A DNA stretch of 41,332 bases from Salinivirgaceae bacterium (lineage in GTDB: Bacteria > Bacteroidota > Bacteroidia > Bacteroidales > SZUA-534): assembly GCA_017557605.1 (NCBI GenBank), contig JAFYYJ010000105.1:1-41332 (forward strand), written 5' to 3'. The notes beneath the pieces were generated by a model. It was not told where the DNA came from. It made no database searches and saw only the letters and a list, made by a program, of their open reading frames with translations. The position numbers and the translations under genes were made by a program. This document shows positions 32,384 through 40,807 of the stretch, piece by piece. Each line of letters begins with the position of its first letter. Position 1 is the first letter of the stretch.

Positions 32384-35300
32384 ATGATTCGCAGATTGCT
32401 ACCCATATTGTTATTATTCTTCTGTTGCCCAACCATATACGCACAGAACAAACAACTATTGCCTGCCCACGGCAACCGACACGGCAGCAATGGACTCACA
32501 ATTAAGGAAAGCAATCATAGACAGTTGAAAATGTCGGCAAACATTGGCGCCATAAGCCTTAACGACACCACAACCAAAAAAGGCGACTTTCTTGAACTTC
32601 AAACCGAAGGCTCCTACATGTCGGGCGCCGAAGGCGAGCCACAGTTGCCTGCTTTCAGAAAACTTGTGCAAATACCGAACGGCGCAAAGCCTAAAATTGT
32701 CATAAAACACGCCGACACAACATTTTATGCACTGTCGGACCTTAATATTGACAAAAAACTATCGCCACGACAGCCATTGCAAAGCAAAAGCGGTGATGTT
32801 CGAAAATTTAAATACAAAAAGCGCGCATATCGCCGCAACTATTTCACTCAAAACAAGTTAGTTACAATTACACAGATCGGTTCGATGCGCGGTGTGGAAA
32901 TTGGACAGGTGGCTGTGAACCCGGTACGCTACAACCCGAAGCAAAACACGCTGATGGTTTTCAGCAACATCGACTTTGAAATTGAATTTGAAGGCGGCTC
33001 GGCAAAAGCGGGCTCAAACGATGCAACACCATACTTTGAAGGCGTTTACTCATCGCTTGAAAACCACAAAAGCCCAACACTCGCAACATCGGGGCAACCA
33101 ATTAAATATCTGATTATTACCGATACGGCATTTGTCAAAAGTCTGGCGGATTTTATCACATGGAAACGGCAGAAAGGTTTCAATGTTGTGGTTGCCACAA
33201 CTGATGTCATAGGCAAAAGCGCAACCGAAATAAAAAACTGGATTTCAACACAATACTATTCAGCAACAAATGACAATCCTGCTCCGTCGTTTTTGCTATT
33301 AGCTGCCGACACCGACAAAATTCCGGTTGCCAAAACTGGTGAATCATCTCGCTATGGAACAGACCTTTACTATGCCTGCATGGATGGTGATGATGACATT
33401 ATTCCAGACATTTACTATGGACGTTTTTCGGCTAGCTCAGCCGCACAAATGAAGGCCATTGCCGACAAGACCATCTCATACGAAAAATACCAGTTCGAAG
33501 ATCCGTCATATCTTGCAAAAGCCACAATCATTGCAGGTTACGATGGTTCTTATCGCTCATCAATCGGAATTCCAACGGTAAACTATATTACAAGCAACCG
33601 CATTAACGCAAAAAACGGCTATAGCACTGTCAACAAGTACACCACAAGTTATTCGGGTTGCTATTCAGACGCGTCGGTTTCTGTTGGCCTAATGACCTAC
33701 ACAGCCCACGGCTCAACAACAACCTGGGAAGACCCCGAACTGACACAAAGCAAAGTAAGAAGTTTTAACAATCTGGGCCAATTCCCGTTCGTAATTGCAA
33801 ACTGCTGCTTGTCAGGACAATTCACTAAAGACGAATGCATTGGAGAAACATGGCTTCGCAAAGAGAACAGCGGTGCTGTGGCCTACATTGGTTCATCGCC
33901 AAAAACCTATTGGGACCCTGACTACTTCTGGGCTGTAGGGGCACATAGAATAAAAAGCGGCACAAGTCCAGACACTACCACATCGTCTACCGGCGCATTC
34001 GACACGCCATTTGTATCAGATTACGTATGCGGCGGAGTCATTATGTTTGCCGGAAACATGGCTGTATCGGAAGCTTGGGACGAAAACTATTATGATGATG
34101 TTTCTCCCCGCTACTATTGGGAAGGCTACAACTACTTGGGCGACCCGTCGCTACTGGTTTACTTCGGCCAGGCAAAAAACAACGTTGTCAGCCACAGCTA
34201 CGCAATACCTGTGAACACAACCACAGTGACCATCAATGCATTAGGCGGCTCGTATGTTGCTCTGTCGCATAATGGAGAACTGCTTGGCGCCGCCTACGTA
34301 CCCAAAGGTGAGAACAGCACCAATATAACTATCAGACCGGTAAGCGAGCCTTGCGACATTGATGTAGTGGTAACAAAAACACGTTACAAACCCTACATTG
34401 GAAAAATCACGGCAATCTTCCCCGACAAATCGTATTTAGTAATAACAGACAACCCATTCAAAAACAAAAATTTGCAGAATGGCGGATTGACCGGATTCGA
34501 TGTTACGGTAACCAACCTTGGCCAACAATCATCGCAAACGGCTACAGTTAACATCACCAGCGCAAGCCCGCTCGTAAAGAGCGTCGGCGCAACGCTGACA
34601 ACAATTTCTTCAATAGCCGCGCTGTCGAGCCAGACATTCGCGAACCTGTGCCGCATTGAACTGACAGACAACATAGCCGACGGCACAAGAATCCCGTTCA
34701 GCTTTGCAATTACCGAAGACGGACGGACGACAACCAGCGAATACCCACTCTACGTTACGGCACCGAAGCTGAAACTGGACGCCACGGCAACCATCGATAA
34801 GCCTAACGGGCAAATGTTCCCCGGCGAAACAGCAGACATCTGCGTAACACTCTCCAACATCGGCCACGAGCGCATGGATTTGGCCAGCGTTAGGCTGACT
34901 GCCGACAACGGGCAGCCGATGGTACAGGTCATCAGCAGTGAACAAACAATTGAAAATCTGAATCCCGGCGACGCCGCAACCTGCAGGTTCACCATTGCCG
35001 CCAGTGAATACGCCGACATGATGACTCTGTTCAACTTCAAGGTAACAGCATCGGCCAGCCAACCGCTGCATTCCGACTCGTGCCACTACACTGTGACCAT
35101 CGGCAAGCTCGACGACAAAATCATTGGCACAGGAACACAAACAGAAGATCTTTATCCGTTCTACAACTACTATAAAAGCAGCCACTCACAGATTGTTTAC
35201 ACAGCTGCCGACCTTGGAAACAAGCCAATAAGACTCGAAGAAGTGGTGTGGCAGTTCTATGGCATCACACCGAATAACAAATTCGACGGCTACAAGAATT

Positions 35301-36985
35301 TCACATTAAAAATGAAATACTATAAGGATGACAATCTGAAAGGCCTGAAATATTTCGTCGATATGAGCGACGCTGATACGGTGCTCAAAATAGATTTGTT
35401 GAAAATTGACAGCAAGACGCTTGAATTGAAGTTTGACAAGCCCTTTGTCTACGATGGGAAAAGCAACGTGCTTCTTGATTTGACGTGGGGTAAGAACAGC
35501 AATTTTGTCAGCCAGAGTTACACACCAGATATTTACTGCCATTCGACTAATAAAGTTACTGTTGCCCGCAATTCTTATGATGACTATGACGATGATGGCA
35601 ACGTAATCAATTGCGGCGCCGACATAAAAGACGTTTATAAATGCTCTTCGGTACGCCCCAACACCACGTTCCGCTATCAGAAACCGAAATATGTGTTCTT
35701 CGACGTAAAAGACTCTTATGGCCAGCCAGTTTCCGACATCAAGATTTCAGTTGCGGGCAGCACTGCGCAAACCAACAGCAACGGTTTAGCCAGTACGTAT
35801 GTTTTCACAAACAGAAGGCTCGAATACGAAGTCAACACCATCGATTACGCTGTGGATGCAGAGACAATGACCACTTCGAACGACACTGTGCGATTCAGTC
35901 TGCAAGTGCGGCAGTTGAACGTATTCGACGTAACTTTCCACATTATTGATTCGGCAACACACGCAAGCCTGCCAAACGCCCGAATCACCATTTACGACCG
36001 TACCGTCACAACTGACGAATTTGGTTGGGCGACCTTCGAAAGAATTCCGAACCGGCCGATAAAATTCACTGTTACAGTCAAAGATTACTTTAGGGGCAAT
36101 GGCACAATCAATATTAACTCTGATACGCTGATATTGGCCGGCATCAGCAAAATGCCACTTGTCACGTTCAACGTTCACAACAACGGAACGCCAGCCGCAA
36201 ACGTCGGCATAGTCATAAGCAACACCGCATTACAGACTGACAGCACGGGACTGGCAGCGACAAGAGTTGAGAAAACCGACACCATTCCCTACTCTATAGC
36301 CATCGGAAGAGCTGCCCTGACCGATACCATTTTCAATCTGCGCCAATCAGCAATCATCAACATCAATCTGGCGTTAATTGATACTGCCAGTCTTGTGACA
36401 CCACCGGTTGACACAACTGGCATAAGTCTGCCGCCAATTGACACAAGTACAAGCCAACCGCCAATAAACGACACCCTGCTGCCTAAGACTCACTCACTGA
36501 CATTCTATCTGTTAGACGGTTTGTCACCGATTGAGTCGGTTCAGATAACTGTGAACGGAATCGACAAAAATACTGACAGCACAGGACGCGCCGTGTTCGA
36601 CGGAATTGCCGACAGCACACACATTGCCTACACCATCAGCAAAGATGGCTACGAAGTTGCCAATGGTAGCAGAATCCTATCGGACTCAATGATTTGCATA
36701 GGCAACACCACCATCAGAGTTTCGATGCGGAAACTTGCCGGCACTGGTTATGGTATTGAAGGACAAGCCGGTTTAAAAATCTACCCGAACCCATCGGATG
36801 GTTTGATTAACCTACCAGACTGCAACGGACAAACCGTTTCAATCATTGACGCCAACGGCCGATTGGTGAAAAAAACCATAGTTGATGGCGGAAGAATCGA
36901 CCTGCGGCCGATTCCGGCAGGTACTTACACCCTGATTGCCGAAACGCCTAATGGCATAGCGTCTGTCATAATAGTAATCAAGTGA
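32384..36985 (+). CDS. Gingipain-like C25 cysteine peptidase with T9SS sorting domain
   Basis: 1533 residues. Signal peptide MIRRLLPILLLFFCCPTIYA. Propeptide-like N-terminus to about residue 225, then the caspase-like C25 domain (about 235-600) with IKYLIITDTAF, IPDIYYGRFSA, catalytic His442 in MTYTAHGSTTTWEDP and catalytic Cys475 in VIANCCLSGQF; both align with the gingipain dyad. Residues about 605-680 are the Ig-like C25 C-terminal domain. CARDB-like and carboxypeptidase-regulatory-like modules follow, then a Pro/Thr-rich linker near 1335-1370. The last about 74 residues are the sorting domain (LKIYPNPSDGLINL, IPAGTYTLIAETPNG). It should be secreted through the outer membrane, matured by proteolysis, and act on proteins outside the cell. 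P1 preference cannot be read. Confidence 0.9.
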   Translation: MIRRLLPILLLFFCCPTIYAQNKQLLPAHGNRHGSNGLTIKESNHRQLKMSANIGAISLNDTTTKKGDFLELQTEGSYMSGAEGEPQLPAFRKLVQIPNGAKPKIVIKHADTTFYALSDLNIDKKLSPRQPLQSKSGDVRKFKYKKRAYRRNYFTQNKLVTITQIGSMRGVEIGQVAVNPVRYNPKQNTLMVFSNIDFEIEFEGGSAKAGSNDATPYFEGVYSSLENHKSPTLATSGQPIKYLIITDTAFVKSLADFITWKRQKGFNVVVATTDVIGKSATEIKNWISTQYYSATNDNPAPSFLLLAADTDKIPVAKTGESSRYGTDLYYACMDGDDDIIPDIYYGRFSASSAAQMKAIADKTISYEKYQFEDPSYLAKATIIAGYDGSYRSSIGIPTVNYITSNRINAKNGYSTVNKYTTSYSGCYSDASVSVGLMTYTAHGSTTTWEDPELTQSKVRSFNNLGQFPFVIANCCLSGQFTKDECIGETWLRKENSGAVAYIGSSPKTYWDPDYFWAVGAHRIKSGTSPDTTTSSTGAFDTPFVSDYVCGGVIMFAGNMAVSEAWDENYYDDVSPRYYWEGYNYLGDPSLLVYFGQAKNNVVSHSYAIPVNTTTVTINALGGSYVALSHNGELLGAAYVPKGENSTNITIRPVSEPCDIDVVVTKTRYKPYIGKITAIFPDKSYLVITDNPFKNKNLQNGGLTGFDVTVTNLGQQSSQTATVNITSASPLVKSVGATLTTISSIAALSSQTFANLCRIELTDNIADGTRIPFSFAITEDGRTTTSEYPLYVTAPKLKLDATATIDKPNGQMFPGETADICVTLSNIGHERMDLASVRLTADNGQPMVQVISSEQTIENLNPGDAATCRFTIAASEYADMMTLFNFKVTASASQPLHSDSCHYTVTIGKLDDKIIGTGTQTEDLYPFYNYYKSSHSQIVYTAADLGNKPIRLEEVVWQFYGITPNNKFDGYKNFTLKMKYYKDDNLKGLKYFVDMSDADTVLKIDLLKIDSKTLELKFDKPFVYDGKSNVLLDLTWGKNSNFVSQSYTPDIYCHSTNKVTVARNSYDDYDDDGNVINCGADIKDVYKCSSVRPNTTFRYQKPKYVFFDVKDSYGQPVSDIKISVAGSTAQTNSNGLASTYVFTNRRLEYEVNTIDYAVDAETMTTSNDTVRFSLQVRQLNVFDVTFHIIDSATHASLPNARITIYDRTVTTDEFGWATFERIPNRPIKFTVTVKDYFRGNGTININSDTLILAGISKMPLVTFNVHNNGTPAANVGIVISNTALQTDSTGLAATRVEKTDTIPYSIAIGRAALTDTIFNLRQSAIININLALIDTASLVTPPVDTTGISLPPIDTSTSQPPINDTLLPKTHSLTFYLLDGLSPIESVQITVNGIDKNTDSTGRAVFDGIADSTHIAYTISKDGYEVANGSRILSDSMICIGNTTIRVSMRKLAGTGYGIEGQAGLKIYPNPSDGLINLPDCNGQTVSIIDANGRLVKKTIVDGGRIDLRPIPAGTYTLIAETPNGIASVIIVIK

Positions 36986-37119
36986 TACTTAAAAACTTCC
37001 AGCCGCCAGAATCAAATTCTGCTGCAAGTTGAAAATCATCATCACAAATGATTATCCGACGCACTAAAAATCCCAACTTTTAATAGTTGTTTTATCTAAC
37101 CGCCGACACATATTTAAAA

Positions 37120-37127
37120 TACATTTG
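37120..37127 (+). promoter_or_regulatory. Predicted -7 box for feoAB
   Basis: TACATTTG, an exact TAnnTTTG match, ends 8 nt before the ATG at 37136. No TTG is seen 18-22 bp upstream. The rest of the 150-bp gap has small hairpins (CAGAAT/ATTCTG at 37007-37021 and CAACT/AGTTG near 37075) but no clear terminator for the protease gene. Confidence 0.4.
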
Positions 37128-37135
37128 CGCCCGAA

Positions 37136-39640
37136 ATGGAGAATGGTATGGAGGAAGCGATTTTCAACAAAAAACGGCTATCGGAACTGACAGACAGCAA
37201 GCCGGCCATCATCACCAAAGTGCTGGGGCACGGCGCTTTCCGCAAACGGATTACCGAAATGGGCTTTGTCTCGGGCACCAGCATCAGGCTGATAAAATAC
37301 GCGCCGCTGAAGGACCCGATTGAATATGAACTGCTTGGCTACCACGTGTCGCTGCGGCGGAGTGAGGCCGAACTGATTGAAGTTGTTACCGACCCTAACG
37401 CAACGACCAATCAGGGCGATAATTTCGATAAAGATGCGCTGATTTCGGAGCCGTTCCGCAACCGCGCAACGCAAATGAGCCATACCATCAACATCGCTCT
37501 TGTGGGCAACCCCAACTGCGGCAAAACATCGCTCTTCAACCACGCCACAGGCCGCCACGAGAAGGTTGGCAACTACAGCGGCGTGACGGTTGACACCAAA
37601 ATGGCCAGCGTCACTCACAAAGGCTACACTATCAACATCACCGACCTGCCCGGAACCTACTCAATATCAGAATATACGCCTGAGGAACTCTACGTCCGCA
37701 AGCACATTTTCGAGGAGAATCCCGACATCATTCTGAACGTCATCGACGCATCGAACCTTGAGCGCAACCTTTACCTGACGACACAACTTATTGCGATGAA
37801 TATCAAGATGGTAGTGGCGCTGAATATGTTCGACGAACTAAAACGCAAGGGCGATGTGCTCGACTACGATATGCTTGGCAAGATGCTCGGCATTCCGTTT
37901 GTACCCACCAACGGCCGCGATGGTGCAGGACTTAACCAATTGTTCGACAGGATTATAGAAGTGTTCGAAGAACGCGACACCGATGTCCGCCAGATTCAGG
38001 TCAACTATGGCAACAACATTGAGAAGGCCATCGGTGTTGTGAAATCGGAAATTGAACAGCATCAACTACTTAACGAGAAATATTTCCCGCGTTTTGCAGC
38101 CATCAAACTGCTTGAGGGAGACAAGATTTTCATCAAGAACATTGCCGCTCACCCCGACGCCAACCACATCATTGAGTGGGCCGACAAGGAACGCGCCGAA
38201 CTTGAGCGCGAGTATGGCAACCAGGCAGAGACGGTGCTTGCTGACGCCCGCTACGGTTTCATCCGCGGTGCTCTGAAAGAGACATTCCAACCTTCGCAGC
38301 AACCCGACAACGGCAAAGGTTATCGCATTGACAAGATACTGACACATAAATGGTTAGGCATACCTGCATTTATCTTCTTTATGTGGCTGATGTTTGAGGC
38401 AACCTTCACACTCGGCCAATACCCGATGGACTGGATTGAGGCTGGTGTGGACTGGCTTGGCGACTTCCTGTCGGGGCTGATTCCCGAAGGACTGCTGCAC
38501 GATATGCTAATTGATGGCATCATCAGCGGCGTTGGCGGAGTCATCGTATTCCTGCCTAACATATTGATTTTGTTCTTGTTCATATCGATAATGGAAGACA
38601 CTGGCTATATGGCTCGGGCGGCATTTATTATGGATGTGGCGATGCACAAAATCGGCCTTCACGGCAAGTCGTTCATTCCGCTTGTGATGGGCTTCGGCTG
38701 CAACGTGCCAGCCATCATGGCCACCCGCACGCTCGAGAACAAGAAAGACCGTCTGCTCACAATGCTGATTGTGCCGTTTATGTCGTGCAGCGCGCGACTG
38801 CCGGTTTTCATACTGCTGATTTCTGCGTTCTTCAGCACACATCAGGCGCTTATCTTATTATCAATCTATTTGATAGGTATTGCTTTAGCGATACTTTCAG
38901 CCATTGTTTTCAAACGCTTGTTCTTCAAGCACAGCGAAGCGCCGTTTGTGATGGAACTGCCGCCCTACCGCATCCCCACGCTGCGTAACACGCTGGTTCA
39001 TATGTGGGATAAGAGCGCACAGTATCTGAAAAAGATGGGAACGGTGATTCTATTCGCGTCGATTATCATCTGGGCTCTGGGACACTTCCCGCAGAAGGTG
39101 CACTATTCAATTCCGTACGACGTTGTTATTGAGCAAGTTGAGCAGGATGTCAACCTGACCGACAGCCAAAAAGCCGTCAGCATTGAGCAACTTGAATTCG
39201 AGAAGGAAGCCGAACATCTTGAAAAATCGTACATCGGGCGGCTCGGACATTTCATTGAGCCAGTCATCAGTCCGCTGAGCTTCGACTGGAAAATCGGTGT
39301 CTGCCTGCTGACCGGATTAGCCGCTAAAGAAGTGGTTGTGAGCACGATGGGCGTTCTCTACCAAGCAGGCGACAGCGACGGCGACACATCGGCCTTGCAA
39401 ACCAAACTGCAACAGCAGACCCACAAAAGCGGACCGCACAAAGGCGAAAAGGTGTTCAACCCGCTTGTAGCCTTCAGCATGATGATTTTTGTGCTCATCT
39501 ATATGCCGTGCATTGCGGCCATCACAGCCATCAAAAAGGAAGGCGGCCGCAAATGGGCCATCCTGACAGGCTGCTACACCACCGCTCTCGCTTGGCTTAT
39601 GGCATTCGCAGTGTTCCAGATTGGAAGCATGATTGTTTAG
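37136..39640 (+). CDS. feoB: FeoA-FeoB fusion, ferrous iron transporter
   Basis: 834 residues. Residues about 8-85 are a FeoA (SH3-like) domain (RKRITEMGFVSGTSIRLIKY). The G-domain follows: GNPNCGKTS (G1, 124-132), NYSGVTVD (G2), DLPGTYS (G3, 170-176) and NMFD (G4, 230-233). The membrane part from about residue 405 shows the two gate regions, with the pore Cys in GFGCNVPAI and FMSCSARLPV. It imports Fe(II) across the inner membrane with GTP hydrolysis. The fusion is common in Bacteroidota. The small Cys-rich protein downstream is its usual partner. Start at 37136 or 37148 (second Met); no Fur box was recognised. Confidence 0.96.
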   Translation: MENGMEEAIFNKKRLSELTDSKPAIITKVLGHGAFRKRITEMGFVSGTSIRLIKYAPLKDPIEYELLGYHVSLRRSEAELIEVVTDPNATTNQGDNFDKDALISEPFRNRATQMSHTINIALVGNPNCGKTSLFNHATGRHEKVGNYSGVTVDTKMASVTHKGYTINITDLPGTYSISEYTPEELYVRKHIFEENPDIILNVIDASNLERNLYLTTQLIAMNIKMVVALNMFDELKRKGDVLDYDMLGKMLGIPFVPTNGRDGAGLNQLFDRIIEVFEERDTDVRQIQVNYGNNIEKAIGVVKSEIEQHQLLNEKYFPRFAAIKLLEGDKIFIKNIAAHPDANHIIEWADKERAELEREYGNQAETVLADARYGFIRGALKETFQPSQQPDNGKGYRIDKILTHKWLGIPAFIFFMWLMFEATFTLGQYPMDWIEAGVDWLGDFLSGLIPEGLLHDMLIDGIISGVGGVIVFLPNILILFLFISIMEDTGYMARAAFIMDVAMHKIGLHGKSFIPLVMGFGCNVPAIMATRTLENKKDRLLTMLIVPFMSCSARLPVFILLISAFFSTHQALILLSIYLIGIALAILSAIVFKRLFFKHSEAPFVMELPPYRIPTLRNTLVHMWDKSAQYLKKMGTVILFASIIIWALGHFPQKVHYSIPYDVVIEQVEQDVNLTDSQKAVSIEQLEFEKEAEHLEKSYIGRLGHFIEPVISPLSFDWKIGVCLLTGLAAKEVVVSTMGVLYQAGDSDGDTSALQTKLQQQTHKSGPHKGEKVFNPLVAFSMMIFVLIYMPCIAAITAIKKEGGRKWAILTGCYTTALAWLMAFAVFQIGSMIV

Positions 39641-39754
39641 GATGTAGATTAATTGACAACAGACATCGGACTTCAGACAACAGACAATAAGATTGGTGAG
39701 TCTATGAACTTTCAAATCGTAATTCATAATTCGTAATTAACTAACCCCTAAACA
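39641..39754. repeat. Short-phrase spacer after feoAB
   Basis: 114 bp with GACAACAGACATCGGACTTC then CAGACAACAGACAATAAG (39655-39691), the same words as at 29218-29241, then TCGTAATTCATAATTCGTAA (39717-39736). Together with the aro spacers this shows the phrases are a genome-level family, not a local accident. Confidence 0.55.
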
Positions 39755-39913
39755 ATGCTTCAAACCATCATAGTCTGGATTCTGATTGCGGCAGCGGTCA
39801 TCTTCTTCGCCAAACGGCTCTACGACCGTATTACGGGCCGCAGTAACGACTGTGGATGCGGTTGTGGTAAGGACTGCCAGTGCGGGTGCGAAAATTGCCA
39901 GATGAAGGAGTGA
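39755..39913 (+). CDS. FeoB-associated Cys-rich membrane protein
   Basis: 52 residues. One N-terminal membrane helix (MLQTIIVWILIAAAVIFFAK), a basic turn (RLYDRITGR), then seven Cys in CGCGCGKDCQCGCENC. This matches the small FeoB-associated Cys-rich family, encoded after feoB in many bacteria and thought to assist iron entry, perhaps by binding metal at the cytoplasmic face. It follows feoAB after 114 bp. Short enough to be missed by gene callers. Confidence 0.9.
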   Translation: MLQTIIVWILIAAAVIFFAKRLYDRITGRSNDCGCGCGKDCQCGCENCQMKE

Positions 39914-40085
39914 TGCTCTAGCGCTAAAATAACACCAAAACATCTTATTTTTTGCCTTTTCAAACGGTCATTTGGACTGCTTGTTTTTTCAATTTTTATT
40001 GGTGTTAAGTGAAAAATCCGCGTTTTTAGTCCAAAAATCACTCAAAAAATAGCCGATTTTGGACCAATTTACCCCCTTTTTATTC

Positions 40086-40169
40086 GCCGTTTGTTAAGTC
40101 AAACCCGCCGTTCATTTGTGAAACCCTACCGTTCGTTAAGCCAAACCCGCCGTTCGTTTTTCAGCTATT
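40086..40169 (+). repeat. Four tandem 21-bp repeats upstream of a promoter
   Basis: Copies start at 40086, 40107, 40128 and 40149, exactly 21 bp apart. Each begins (G/A)CCGTT. Copies 1 and 3 share GTTAAG and CAAACCC, copy 2 ends GAAACCCT, and copy 4 is degenerate in its second half. Copy 1 contains the inverted repeat GTTTG/CAAAC with a 6-bp gap. The 21-bp period is two helical turns, so four protein units could bind on one face. The array ends at the predicted -33 element. Confidence 0.8.
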
Positions 40170-40198
40170 GTATATTGTAATTGCCGTACCGACATTTG
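40168..40198 (+). promoter_or_regulatory. Predicted promoter of the small secreted protein gene
   Basis: TTG at 40168-40170, 20-bp spacer, GACATTTG at 40191-40198 (one mismatch to TAnnTTTG). The weak -7 box directly after a 21-bp repeat array suggests a promoter that needs an activator. Confidence 0.5.
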
Positions 40199-40261
40199 GA
40201 ATCGTAAACAAGAACAAAAAAAACAACAGAAACGAATCATTAATTTTTAAACTATAAAACT

Positions 40262-40639
40262 ATGAGAAGAAAATTTTTTATCGGGCTCTTTTTTGCGGCA
40301 GTTCTTTCAGTGATTACTGCAGCCGCCATGTCGGAAGACTACAACCAAACTGTTGTGGTAACCATCAAAGGCAACAACATGAACTTTGAGTACAATGGTC
40401 AACGTCACTCATCTGTTGGCTACACCGTTGAGACCAGTTCACGCTACTACTCTGCCGATGATTTTGTCTGCTATGCTATCGATTCGGTTAGCGCAGTGAA
40501 AGCCGGCACCTACAGCATGGGTATCAGCAGTAACGATTTCTGCAATGTAAACCCGAAATACAAAAATGTTGTGTTTGAAGTTGTCGACGGCAGCCTGACA
40601 ATTGTCAACAACCGCATAATACTGCTTGCCGATAATTAA
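40262..40639 (+). CDS. Small secreted single-domain protein (MBG-like fold)
   Basis: 125 residues. Signal peptide MRRKFFIGLFFAAVLSVITAAA. The mature part is one Ig-like module: VVVTIKGNNMNFEYNGQRHS, VGYTVETSS, YYSADDFVC, KAGTYSMGISSNDF and FEVVDGSLTI. The pattern VTIxGN, Y-x-G, SxxGY, AGTYxMG and VxDGxLTI is that of the repeat units in long Ig-repeat surface proteins of Firmicutes and Bacteroidota, but here it stands alone without an anchor or sorting domain. Two Cys could form a disulfide. Function unknown; the tandem-repeat upstream region suggests tight control. Confidence 0.75.
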   Translation: MRRKFFIGLFFAAVLSVITAAAMSEDYNQTVVVTIKGNNMNFEYNGQRHSSVGYTVETSSRYYSADDFVCYAIDSVSAVKAGTYSMGISSNDFCNVNPKYKNVVFEVVDGSLTIVNNRIILLADN

Positions 40640-40704
40640 TGCGTTAAGTTGCTGCGATTATCCGATTTGCAAAAAAAATACCTATATTTATAGTTCAATT
40701 GGCT

Positions 40705-40736
40705 TTAGGCAATTTGCGGAAACGCTCATTGCCTAA
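40705..40736 (+). promoter_or_regulatory. Stable hairpin with GAAA tetraloop ahead of the collagen-like gene
   Basis: TTAGGCAAT (40705-40713) pairs with ATTGCCTAA (40728-40736); inside, GCG (40716-40718) pairs with CGC (40723-40725) around a GAAA loop. No U-run follows, so it is not a simple terminator. It lies 72 nt before the ATG at 40808 and may be an RNA stability or processing element, or the 3' end of the upstream mRNA. Confidence 0.6.
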
Positions 40737-40807
40737 CGTCCATTAAAAATATGAAAGACAAATATTTGTATCCCCCTATGATTAAAAACACATAAAACGG
40801 AAATACT

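Larger units (their letters stand above)
39914..40261. other. 348-bp non-coding region with repeats and a predicted promoter
   Basis: No gene recognised. It contains AACACCAA near 39931 facing TTGGTGTT near 40001 (a possible long-range stem), three TTTGGAC-type words (39971 and 40055 forward, 40029 reversed), four 21-bp tandem repeats at 40086-40169, a predicted promoter at 40168-40198 and a 60-nt AT-rich leader. It could also hold a small RNA; no frame or terminator supports one. Confidence 0.5.

Noticed and set aside
40086..40169. CRISPR-like array
   Set aside because: The 21-bp units are contiguous with no spacers and no cas genes are nearby.
40751..40795. 14-codon frame MKDKYLYPPMIKNT ahead of the collagen-like gene
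   Set aside because: No bias toward one amino acid and no terminator after it; likely chance.
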